From assembly GCF_008017825.1 (NCBI RefSeq), contig NZ_VRLS01000012.1:434001-498000 (forward strand): a stretch of 64,000 nt of DNA. The letters run 5' to 3'. Position 1 is the first letter of the stretch. Every line of letters starts with the position of its first letter. Made by a program: the position numbers and the translations under genes. The stretch is from Mesonia sp008017825 (lineage in GTDB: Bacteria; Bacteroidota; Bacteroidia; Flavobacteriales; Flavobacteriaceae). Under the pieces are notes generated by a model that saw only the letters and a list, made by a program, of their open reading frames with translations, made no database searches and had not been told where the DNA came from. This document shows, one piece after another, positions 18,034 to 25,379 of the stretch.

Positions 18034-19567
18034 TTATATGAAAGAATTAAGCAGGTTAACTTTCTTACTTTTAGGAATAGTTTTATTCACCGCCTCTTGT
18101 GAAGATGATTTTTCAGAAACTGGAAGCAGCTTAGTAAACAATAATAATTTTAATGCGCTTTTGTATGACTCTTCGCAAATTGAAGTTTCTACAAAACCAT
18201 TAGTTAGAATGCAATCTAATTTACTGAACAGTTATTCAGTAGGTTTCTACAGTGATAACATTTATGGAAATTATTCATCAAGCATACTAACACAGTTAAG
18301 CTTGCAAAATGCAAACCCTGATTTTGGAACATTTCCAGAATTAGATAGTGTAGTGTTGACTATTCCATACTATAGTACTGCTATATCACAAGATGAAGAA
18401 GGAACACAATATGAATTAGATTCTATTTATGGATCTACACCCATAAATTTGGAATTATACCAATCTAATTATTTTCTAAGAAGTCAAGACCCAGAAAATA
18501 ATTATGAAGCTCAAGCATATTACTCTGACCAAGGAGATCTTTTTGAAAGTTTTTTAGAACCTACACCTTTTAAAACTATTGAGAGTTTTAAACCATCCTC
18601 ACAGGAGGTAACTTATAGAGAAATTAATACTCAAGGGGAGTTTGATACTATTACGAAAAGCCCTAGGATGAGAGTTAATTTGCCTTTAGATTTCTTCCAA
18701 GAATTAATAATGAATCGTGTAGGAACTTCAGAATTGTTAAGTAATTCCAATTTTCAAAATTTCTTTAGGGGTGTTTATATAAAACCTGTAAACAGTTCAG
18801 GAAGTACTATTAACGCTCTTTCTTTATTAAATTTAAGATCTGAAGAGGCTAAAATAAGTTTATACTTCCATACTTCTGAGGTAGAAGATCCCTCTGATGA
18901 TGAGATAGAACAAAAAGAATATTCCTTATTTTTTGGATCTAATATTATTAATGTCATGAATACAAATGGGCAAAATATTCCATCGGGTGATAATATATAT
19001 TTAAAAGGAGGTCAAGGTTCTATGGCAATCATAGATTTATTTACAGATCCAGCAGAGTTGGAGACGTTAAGGTCTTCAGATTGGTTGATTAATGATGCAA
19101 ATCTTACTTTTTATGTAGATGAGAATGAGATAAGTGAAGAACATAATCAACCAGAACGATTATTTATTTATGATATTAAAAACAATAGAGTTCTACAAGA
19201 TTATACTTTTGATGTAAGTGCTAATGATAATAGTCCTATTGATTCTAGGTTAATTCATTTAAGCAGATTAAATGAAGATGATAGGGGAAGAAGATTTTAT
19301 AAAATTAGGCTTACCTCTCATATAAGTGATATAATCAATAAGGATTCTACTAATACACGTCTTGGCTTGGTGGTTAGTAATAATGTAAACATTTTTAATG
19401 CTGTTAAAGCAGAGGTTGAAGGTGAAGAGAATGTAGATGAAGAGTATCAATTGGAAGTAATTCCTTCTCCCATGTTAAATACCCCTCAAAGTACCGTTTT
19501 ATATGGACCAGAAGAGCCAGGAGAGAACAGATTAAAGCTTAATATATTTTATACTGAATCAAATTAA
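18020..19567 (+). CDS. DUF4270 domain-containing lipoprotein
   Basis: A 515-residue predicted lipoprotein: hydrophobic signal and lipobox ending FTASC, followed by a beta-rich region. It matches the Bacteroidota DUF4270 family as I know it. Two starts are possible: the ATG at 18020, overlapping the previous gene by 14 bases, and the ATG at 18038 (MKELSRL), which gives a more compact signal peptide. Only 2 bases separate it from glmS. Its function is not known. It is probably anchored in the outer membrane or on the surface. Confidence 0.85.
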   Translation: MKKNNYMKELSRLTFLLLGIVLFTASCEDDFSETGSSLVNNNNFNALLYDSSQIEVSTKPLVRMQSNLLNSYSVGFYSDNIYGNYSSSILTQLSLQNANPDFGTFPELDSVVLTIPYYSTAISQDEEGTQYELDSIYGSTPINLELYQSNYFLRSQDPENNYEAQAYYSDQGDLFESFLEPTPFKTIESFKPSSQEVTYREINTQGEFDTITKSPRMRVNLPLDFFQELIMNRVGTSELLSNSNFQNFFRGVYIKPVNSSGSTINALSLLNLRSEEAKISLYFHTSEVEDPSDDEIEQKEYSLFFGSNIINVMNTNGQNIPSGDNIYLKGGQGSMAIIDLFTDPAELETLRSSDWLINDANLTFYVDENEISEEHNQPERLFIYDIKNNRVLQDYTFDVSANDNSPIDSRLIHLSRLNEDDRGRRFYKIRLTSHISDIINKDSTNTRLGLVVSNNVNIFNAVKAEVEGEENVDEEYQLEVIPSPMLNTPQSTVLYGPEEPGENRLKLNIFYTESN

Positions 19568-19569
19568 TT

Positions 19570-21417
19570 ATGTGTGGCATTGTAGGTTATATTGGAAAAA
19601 GAGATGCTTATCCTATTGTTTTAAAAGGATTGCAGCGTTTAGAATATAGGGGTTATGATAGTGCGGGAATTGCGCTTTATGATGGAGCAAATCTCAATGT
19701 TTGTAAAACCAAAGGAAAGGTTCTTGATCTTAAGAATAAGATGGAAGCTGAAGGTGTTTCTCAAGGAAATATAGGTATAGGTCACACACGTTGGGCAACT
19801 CACGGGGTGCCAAATGATGTTAATTCACATCCTCATTATTCTAATTCTGAAGATTTAGTTATCATTCACAATGGAATTATTGAAAACTATGATGCACTAA
19901 AAAAAGAATTAATTAAAAGAGGGTATACTTTTAAGTCTGATACAGACACTGAGGTATTAGTGAATCTTATTGAAGATGTTAAGAATAAAGAAAATGTAAA
20001 ATTAGGAAAAGCAGTTCAGATTGCATTAAATCAAACTATTGGGGCGTATGCGATCGCTGTGTTTGATAGAAATAAACCCGACGAAATTGTTGTTGCTCGT
20101 TTAGGGAGTCCATTAGCTATTGGAGTAGGGGAAGATGAGTTTTTTATAGCTTCAGATGCATCTCCTTTTATTGAATTTACTAAAAATGCTATTTATCTTG
20201 AAGACGGAGAAATGGCTATTGTTCGTCTTGGTAGAGAAGTTAAAGTAAGAGAAATTAAAAATGACTCTTCTGTAGATCCTTACGTTCAAGAGTTACAAAT
20301 TAATTTAGAGCAGATAGAAAAAGGAGGTTACGACCACTTTATGCTTAAAGAGATTTATGAACAACCAAATGCTATTGTAGATACCTATAGAGGTAGAATG
20401 CTAGTTGATAAGGGTATTATAAGAATGGCAGGGGTTGACGACAATATTGAAAAATTCACAAACGCCAAACGTATTATAATCGTTGCTTGCGGTACTTCTT
20501 GGCACGCAGGTTTAGTAGCTGAATATATCTTTGAAGATATAGCAAGGATTCCTGTTGAAGTAGAATATGCTTCAGAATTTAGATATAGAAATCCAGTTAT
20601 TGATAAAAATGATGTGGTAATTGCAATTTCCCAATCTGGTGAAACTGCAGATACGATGGCAGCAATCAAATTAGCTAAAGAAAAGGGAGCGTTTGTATTT
20701 GGAGTGTGTAATGTTGTTGGATCTTCTATTTCTAGAGAAACTCATGCAGGAGCATACACACACGCGGGACCAGAAATTGGAGTGGCTTCAACAAAAGCTT
20801 TTACTACGCAAATTACAGTGTTGAGTTTAATAGCATTAAAATTAGCGAAAGCTAAAGGAGAGATTAATAATGCAGATTTTCATTATCATTTACAAGAATT
20901 AGATTTAATTCCTGAAAAGATAAAAAAAGCCTTAGAGGCGAATGATCATATTAAGGAGGTAGCTAAGAAATATATGAATGCTGCTAATTTCTTATATTTA
21001 GGAAGAGGATTTAATTTTCCTGTTGCTTTAGAAGGGGCATTAAAATTAAAAGAAATCTCTTACATTCACGCAGAGGGTTACCCTGCTGCCGAAATGAAAC
21101 ATGGTCCTATTGCTTTAATCGATGAAAAAATGCCTGTAGTGGTTATTGCCACTAAGAAAGGACATTATGAGAAGGTGGTGAGCAATATTCAAGAGATTAA
21201 ATCTAGAGAAGGAAGAATTATAGGTATTGTAACAGAAGGAGATGAAGATGTAAGGTCTATGGCCAATTATGTAATTGAAGTGCCAGATACTATAGAAGCA
21301 TTTACACCATTGTTAACAACAATTCCGCTTCAGCTACTTTCATATCATATAGCTGTAATGTTAAATAAGAATGTAGATCAACCTAGAAACCTTGCAAAAT
21401 CGGTAACTGTAGAATAA
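19570..21417 (+). CDS. glmS: Glutamine--fructose-6-phosphate aminotransferase (isomerizing)
   Basis: A 615-residue cytoplasmic enzyme that makes glucosamine-6-phosphate, the entry step to UDP-GlcNAc for peptidoglycan and LPS. The N-terminal Ntn glutaminase domain has the nucleophile Cys2 (MCGIVGYIG) and HTRWATHG. Two SIS sugar-isomerase domains follow (CGTSWHAG, SQSGETADT, GRGFNFPVALEGALKLKE), and the terminus DQPRNLAKSVTVE is the family signature. It is third in a likely operon after the GlgA-like and DUF4270 genes. Confidence 0.98.
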   Translation: MCGIVGYIGKRDAYPIVLKGLQRLEYRGYDSAGIALYDGANLNVCKTKGKVLDLKNKMEAEGVSQGNIGIGHTRWATHGVPNDVNSHPHYSNSEDLVIIHNGIIENYDALKKELIKRGYTFKSDTDTEVLVNLIEDVKNKENVKLGKAVQIALNQTIGAYAIAVFDRNKPDEIVVARLGSPLAIGVGEDEFFIASDASPFIEFTKNAIYLEDGEMAIVRLGREVKVREIKNDSSVDPYVQELQINLEQIEKGGYDHFMLKEIYEQPNAIVDTYRGRMLVDKGIIRMAGVDDNIEKFTNAKRIIIVACGTSWHAGLVAEYIFEDIARIPVEVEYASEFRYRNPVIDKNDVVIAISQSGETADTMAAIKLAKEKGAFVFGVCNVVGSSISRETHAGAYTHAGPEIGVASTKAFTTQITVLSLIALKLAKAKGEINNADFHYHLQELDLIPEKIKKALEANDHIKEVAKKYMNAANFLYLGRGFNFPVALEGALKLKEISYIHAEGYPAAEMKHGPIALIDEKMPVVVIATKKGHYEKVVSNIQEIKSREGRIIGIVTEGDEDVRSMANYVIEVPDTIEAFTPLLTTIPLQLLSYHIAVMLNKNVDQPRNLAKSVTVE

Positions 21418-21463
21418 TAATTAATTTTCAAAAATAGGGATGTTTTATTTCATGAAAATAATC

Positions 21464-21471
21464 TATCTTTG
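21464..21471 (+). promoter_or_regulatory. -7 box for atpDC
   Basis: TATCTTTG matches TAnnTTTG, 60 bases upstream of the atpD ATG, in the 114-base gap after glmS. Confidence 0.5.
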
Positions 21472-21531
21472 CAGCCGGAAAAAGCAAGCATTTTTTTCTA
21501 TATTAAAAACTATAAATTAAACAATTAGATA

Positions 21532-23043
21532 ATGTCTAAAGTTACAGGTAAAGTTGCACAAATTATCGGTCCTGTTGTTGATGTTGAGTTTAACACAGAA
21601 AACGCTGAGTTACCAAAGATTTACGATTCGTTAGAAATCACTAATAAAGATGGCTCTATATTAGTTCTTGAGGTTCAATCTCATATTGGAGAGAACACTG
21701 TTAGAACTATAGCAATGGATTCTGCCGACGGTTTAAGCCGTGGGACAGCAGTTGTTGCTACAGGAAATCCTATTCAAATGCCTATTGGAGATGAGGTTTA
21801 CGGACGTCTTTTTAACGTAACAGGAGATGCGATTGATGGTCTAGGAAACTTGCCAAAAGCAGGTAAAGATGGTCTTTCTATTCACCGTGAAGCTCCAAAA
21901 TTTGAAGATTTATCTGTATCTACAGAAGTTTTATTTACAGGAATCAAAGTAATCGATTTAATTGAGCCTTATGCAAAAGGAGGTAAAATTGGATTATTTG
22001 GTGGAGCCGGAGTTGGTAAAACTGTATTAATTCAAGAATTGATTAACAATATAGCAAAAGGTCACGGTGGACTTTCTGTATTCGCAGGAGTTGGGGAAAG
22101 AACACGTGAAGGAAATGACCTTTTAAGAGAGATGTTAGAGTCTGGTATTATTAAATACGGAGATGACTTTATGCACTCTATGGAAGATGGAGGTTGGGAC
22201 CTTAACAAAGTAGATAAAACTGCTATGAAAAGCTCTAAAGCAACTTTCGTTTTCGGACAAATGAACGAGCCACCAGGAGCACGTGCTCGTGTGGCGCTTT
22301 CAGGGTTAACTATTGCTGAGTATTTTCGTGATGGGGCAGGAGATGGACAAGGAAAAGATGTACTTTTCTTCGTAGATAACATCTTCCGTTTTACGCAAGC
22401 AGGTTCAGAGGTTTCTGCACTTCTTGGTCGTATGCCATCTGCGGTAGGATACCAGCCAACTTTAGCTACCGAAATGGGAGCTATGCAAGAGCGTATTTCT
22501 TCAACTAAGAGAGGTTCTATTACTTCTGTACAGGCAGTTTATGTGCCTGCAGATGATTTAACAGATCCAGCACCAGCAACTACATTTGCTCACTTAGATG
22601 CAACAACAGTACTTTCTCGTAAAATTGCTGAGTTAGGTATTTATCCTGCAGTAGATCCTTTAGAATCTACTTCAAGAATTTTAACAGCAGATATTTTAGG
22701 AGACGATCATTATAACTGTGCACAGCGTGTAAAAGAGTTGTTACAACGTTATAAAGAATTACAAGATATTATTGCGATTTTAGGTATGGAAGAATTATCT
22801 GAAGAAGATAAGTTAGCCGTATCTCGTGCAAGACGTGTACAACGTTTCTTATCTCAGCCTTTCCACGTAGCAGAGCAGTTTACAGGATTAAAAGGAGTTT
22901 TAGTAGATATTAAAGAAACCATCAAAGGATTTAATATGATCATGGATGGAGAGTTAGATAAATATCCAGAAGCTGCTTTTAACTTAAAAGGAACTATTGA
23001 CGAAGCTATAGAAGCTGGAGAAAAGATGTTAGCTGAATCATAA
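21532..23043 (+). CDS. atpD: F1Fo ATP synthase subunit beta
   Basis: A 503-residue catalytic subunit of the F1 sector at the inner face of the cytoplasmic membrane. Walker A GGAGVGKT is at residues 157-164, the catalytic GERTREGND and the Walker B-like VLFFVDNIFRFTQAGSEVSALLGR are present, and length is normal. Only atpC follows. The other ATP synthase genes are not in the window, the split atpDC arrangement common in Bacteroidota. Confidence 0.99.
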   Translation: MSKVTGKVAQIIGPVVDVEFNTENAELPKIYDSLEITNKDGSILVLEVQSHIGENTVRTIAMDSADGLSRGTAVVATGNPIQMPIGDEVYGRLFNVTGDAIDGLGNLPKAGKDGLSIHREAPKFEDLSVSTEVLFTGIKVIDLIEPYAKGGKIGLFGGAGVGKTVLIQELINNIAKGHGGLSVFAGVGERTREGNDLLREMLESGIIKYGDDFMHSMEDGGWDLNKVDKTAMKSSKATFVFGQMNEPPGARARVALSGLTIAEYFRDGAGDGQGKDVLFFVDNIFRFTQAGSEVSALLGRMPSAVGYQPTLATEMGAMQERISSTKRGSITSVQAVYVPADDLTDPAPATTFAHLDATTVLSRKIAELGIYPAVDPLESTSRILTADILGDDHYNCAQRVKELLQRYKELQDIIAILGMEELSEEDKLAVSRARRVQRFLSQPFHVAEQFTGLKGVLVDIKETIKGFNMIMDGELDKYPEAAFNLKGTIDEAIEAGEKMLAES

Positions 23044-23119
23044 AAATAGATAAGAGATAAAAGGTGAGAGGTATTAGATTATCTCATATCTTACATCTCA
23101 CATCTTAATACTATAATAA

Positions 23120-23398
23120 ATGCATTTAGAGATAATAACCCCAGAAAAAGTGTTGCTTAGCGCGGAAGTAGAATCTGTTGCGGTACCAGGTGTAGATGGA
23201 GAATTTCAAATGCTCAATAATCACGAAGCTATTGTTTCTGTTCTTGTAAAAGGAGAAGTGAAAATTGGTGGAAATGTAACTTTGAGTGAAGATCTTCAAA
23301 ATGAATTTACTAAAGGGGAAGATGGAAGGTTAGAATACCACATTAAAGGTGGAGTTTTAGAGTTTAAAAATAATAAAGCTATTGTTTTAGCCGATTAA
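23120..23398 (+). CDS. atpC: F1Fo ATP synthase subunit epsilon (short form)
   Basis: A 92-residue subunit made of the N-terminal beta-sandwich only (LEIITPEKVLLSAEVESVAVPG, DGEFQMLNNHEAIVSVL). The C-terminal inhibitory helical hairpin found in about 135-residue epsilon subunits is absent, which is usual in Bacteroidota and implies no epsilon-type ATPase inhibition. It follows atpD after 76 bases. Confidence 0.95.
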   Translation: MHLEIITPEKVLLSAEVESVAVPGVDGEFQMLNNHEAIVSVLVKGEVKIGGNVTLSEDLQNEFTKGEDGRLEYHIKGGVLEFKNNKAIVLAD

Positions 23399-23420
23399 AC
23401 TCATCTTACATATAGATATA

Positions 23421-23453
23421 AAAAAAGCCCAGACATTAGTTTGGGCTTTTTTT
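23421..23453. terminator. Bidirectional terminator after atpC
   Basis: AAAAAAGCCCA pairs with TTGGGCTTTTTT around GACATTAGT, with T runs on both strands. The stop codon of the minus-strand XRE gene (23436) lies inside the hairpin. Confidence 0.88.
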
Positions 23454-23648
23454 ATACACAATAATATCTCCTGGTTGGCAATCTAGCGCTTCACAAATGG
23501 CTTCTAAGGTAGAAAACCGTATTGCTTTTGCTTTCCCTGTTTTAAGGATAGATAAATTGGCGGTGGTAATACCAATCTTTTCAGCCAATTCAACCGATTT
23601 CATTCCCCGTTTTTCGAGTACTTCCTCTAAATTAATCTCTATAGGCAT
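23436..23648 (-). CDS. XRE-family helix-turn-helix regulator
   Basis: A 70-residue single-domain Cro/CI-type DNA-binding protein: KSVELAEKIGITTANLSILKTGKAK forms the HTH, followed by the FSTLEAICEALDCQPGDII helices. It is the last gene of a four-gene minus-strand operon, 3 bases after three DUF2975 membrane-protein genes. DUF2975 proteins are commonly encoded next to small HTH regulators of this type. It is the likely ligand of the twin inverted repeats at 25207-25254, giving autoregulation. That last point is inference. Confidence 0.93.
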   Translation of the reverse strand: MPIEINLEEVLEKRGMKSVELAEKIGITTANLSILKTGKAKAIRFSTLEAICEALDCQPGDIIVYKKSPN

Positions 23649-23651
23649 AAC

Positions 23652-24182
23652 TTAGATAGTTAAATCATTTTCTTGTTTATAAGTAGTGCCTTCTTCAGCA
23701 ACAGCAGAGATAAATAACATCAATTTCCCTAAAATATAAAAAACAATAAACTGGGGCAATGCAGTAAAAAAAGCGTTAATGTCAACATAGAAAAAATAAC
23801 TTATCATATGAAGAGTATACCATGATTTGGCATAAATAATTAAACCACTCCCAATAGATTTAATATTCTTAGTTTGCTTCATGTTTAGTAAGCTTCCAAC
23901 TCGGTAATTTTTTAATAAAAGATTTGCTTTTAATAATTTTACTATTAAATATATATTTAATAAACAGAATAGGATTAAAAATATATAACCTACTATTGGA
24001 TGGGGTTTATAATGTCCTTTTTTAAAATACTCTGATATTATATAATTATAGATACTATATTTTTCACTAATTATGGAGTTGGTTATTTCGTAAATTATAC
24101 GTCCAGAAATTAGAGCATAATAAAGCTTAGCTAAGATTAAAATTATAGTCAATGAAAAAGTATTAAATTTTGAATTTTTCAT
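23652..24182 (-). CDS. DUF2975 membrane protein (third of three)
   Basis: A 176-residue protein with four predicted transmembrane segments and the conserved C-terminal tail KQENDLTI. Its start overlaps the end of the previous DUF2975 gene by 4 bases, so translation is coupled. It is paralogous in layout to the two upstream genes. No enzyme motif is visible. A role in sensing a membrane state and controlling the downstream XRE regulator is possible but unproven. Confidence 0.85.
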   Translation of the reverse strand: MKNSKFNTFSLTIILILAKLYYALISGRIIYEITNSIISEKYSIYNYIISEYFKKGHYKPHPIVGYIFLILFCLLNIYLIVKLLKANLLLKNYRVGSLLNMKQTKNIKSIGSGLIIYAKSWYTLHMISYFFYVDINAFFTALPQFIVFYILGKLMLFISAVAEEGTTYKQENDLTI

Positions 24183-24691
24183 ATCGTTAAATCATTTTCT
24201 TGTTTTGCATCAATCGTTTCTTTTAAAATCCGACTAATCATGATAAAACAAAGACCTGTGATGAGCATAAATATTATTAAGTTGCCATGTCTCAACGATA
24301 AATCACCAGTATTGCAATGTTCTTTGGTAGTAAAAGTATAGATAAGGCTTGAAGCTAATCCTAGAATAGAAGTGATGGTTAAATATCTCCCTGATATGCG
24401 AAATTGTTTGGCAATGTATTCTTTGTACCATTTTTTCTTTAGAAAGCATTTAGCGACTTCTCGCAAATAACTAATACCTAAAAAGAAAAATATAGGTGTC
24501 AATATGTTAAGAATAGTTATTGGAATAATCCAATTGTTTTCTTTTTGAAAAAAGTAAGAAATATATGCTATTGTTTCAAAATTTAAAGTAAATACACTTA
24601 TTAAAGTTATTATAATAGAACCAAGTGCGCTTAGCCCTAAAATATAAAATAAGATATCAATAATCTGTTTTAAAATAAAGTTAGTTCTCAT
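24179..24691 (-). CDS. DUF2975 membrane protein (second of three)
   Basis: A 170-residue protein with four hydrophobic segments. Family-like features are the SYLREVAKCFLKKKW loop, the SGRYL start of the third segment, and the C-terminal tail KQENDLTI, identical to the next paralogue. It overlaps both flanking DUF2975 genes by 4 bases (ATGA). The function is unknown. Its position between two paralogues suggests a hetero-oligomeric membrane unit. Confidence 0.85.
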   Translation of the reverse strand: MRTNFILKQIIDILFYILGLSALGSIIITLISVFTLNFETIAYISYFFQKENNWIIPITILNILTPIFFFLGISYLREVAKCFLKKKWYKEYIAKQFRISGRYLTITSILGLASSLIYTFTTKEHCNTGDLSLRHGNLIIFMLITGLCFIMISRILKETIDAKQENDLTI

Positions 24692-25203
24692 ACGGTAAGT
24701 TCGTTTTCTTCTTTGTGTTGTTTAGCGATTTTGAATATTTCCGATAAGAAAATAAAAAATAGGCCTACAGCGATAATGAAGAAATAGTTTTCAAATAAAC
24801 CGCTAGTTTTTATACTGGCTTCAATCCTATTATTATAAAATATTTTCAATAGAAAATCGACAGTTATTTCAGTGATTGTAATTCCTATAATAAGTTTACC
24901 AATGCGATTGAGGTAAAAAATTTGTAGCGAGGTAAAAATATTTGTAGGGCTAAAATCGTAAACTAATTTTTTAAATAAAAATAAGGTGTAAATATAGGTA
25001 GACACTATGATTGCATATACACTTAAAATAAATTTAATTTGAATTTTATTGGTTACTTCATAATTGTTAAATGTGAAATCTTCAGAAAAACCATTGCCAA
25101 AAATAGACATATAGAAAATAGCGAGAATAACAAGAATAGACACGGTCATAAACAGGCCGTAAATAAAACTAATCAATTTTCTTAAAATACTTAGTGTTTT
25201 CAT
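24688..25203 (-). CDS. DUF2975 membrane protein (first of three)
   Basis: A 171-residue protein with four hydrophobic segments and the C-terminal tail EENELTV, matching ENDLTI in the two paralogues. It heads the operon. Its ATG at 25203 lies only 3 bases from the first inverted repeat (25207-25223), so the transcript leader must be very short. I see no catalytic motif. Confidence 0.85.
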   Translation of the reverse strand: MKTLSILRKLISFIYGLFMTVSILVILAIFYMSIFGNGFSEDFTFNNYEVTNKIQIKFILSVYAIIVSTYIYTLFLFKKLVYDFSPTNIFTSLQIFYLNRIGKLIIGITITEITVDFLLKIFYNNRIEASIKTSGLFENYFFIIAVGLFFIFLSEIFKIAKQHKEENELTV

Positions 25204-25206
25204 TTA

Positions 25207-25254
25207 TTATCGTTTTTCGATAACAAATTTATGAAAATTATTGATAAACGATAA
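25207..25254 (-). promoter_or_regulatory. Promoter of the DUF2975-XRE operon with two flanking operator-like inverted repeats
   Basis: Repeat 1 is TTATCG-TTTTT-CGATAA (25207-25223, perfect). Repeat 2 is TTATTG-ATAAA-CGATAA (25238-25254, one mismatch). Their centres are 31 bases apart, about three helical turns. Between them, CAAATTTA at 25224-25231 reads TAAATTTG on the minus strand, a -7 box. A repressor bound at both would cover the promoter. The adjacent XRE protein is the natural candidate. Confidence 0.7.
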
Positions 25255-25348
25255 TTAATACTTCAAATGAGGTTCATTAAAATGTTATTAGCGTGTTAAA
25301 CCTTAAGATAAACCAAGGCATTTATAAGTGTACTATGCTTTTCCTTTT

Positions 25349-25356
25349 TATATTTG
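25349..25356 (+). promoter_or_regulatory. -7 box for the mrp operon
   Basis: TATATTTG matches TAnnTTTG, 23 bases upstream of the mnhA start. No TTG lies at the right distance upstream. Confidence 0.5.
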
Positions 25357-25379
25357 TAATTCGTAATTTTAGGTGACCT

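Noticed and set aside
18660..18790. Possible sigma-54 sites near small genes and regulators
   Set aside because: Looking for TGGC-N8-TTGCA gave no convincing match here or upstream of the small secreted genes at 58765 and 59120; TGGCATAATATTTC near 58700 lacks the -12 GC.
23652..25203. DUF2975 genes as a toxin-antitoxin or phage module
   Set aside because: The proteins are ordinary four-helix DUF2975 members with an XRE regulator, a known chromosomal pairing; no integrase, toxin fold or repeats of attachment type are nearby.
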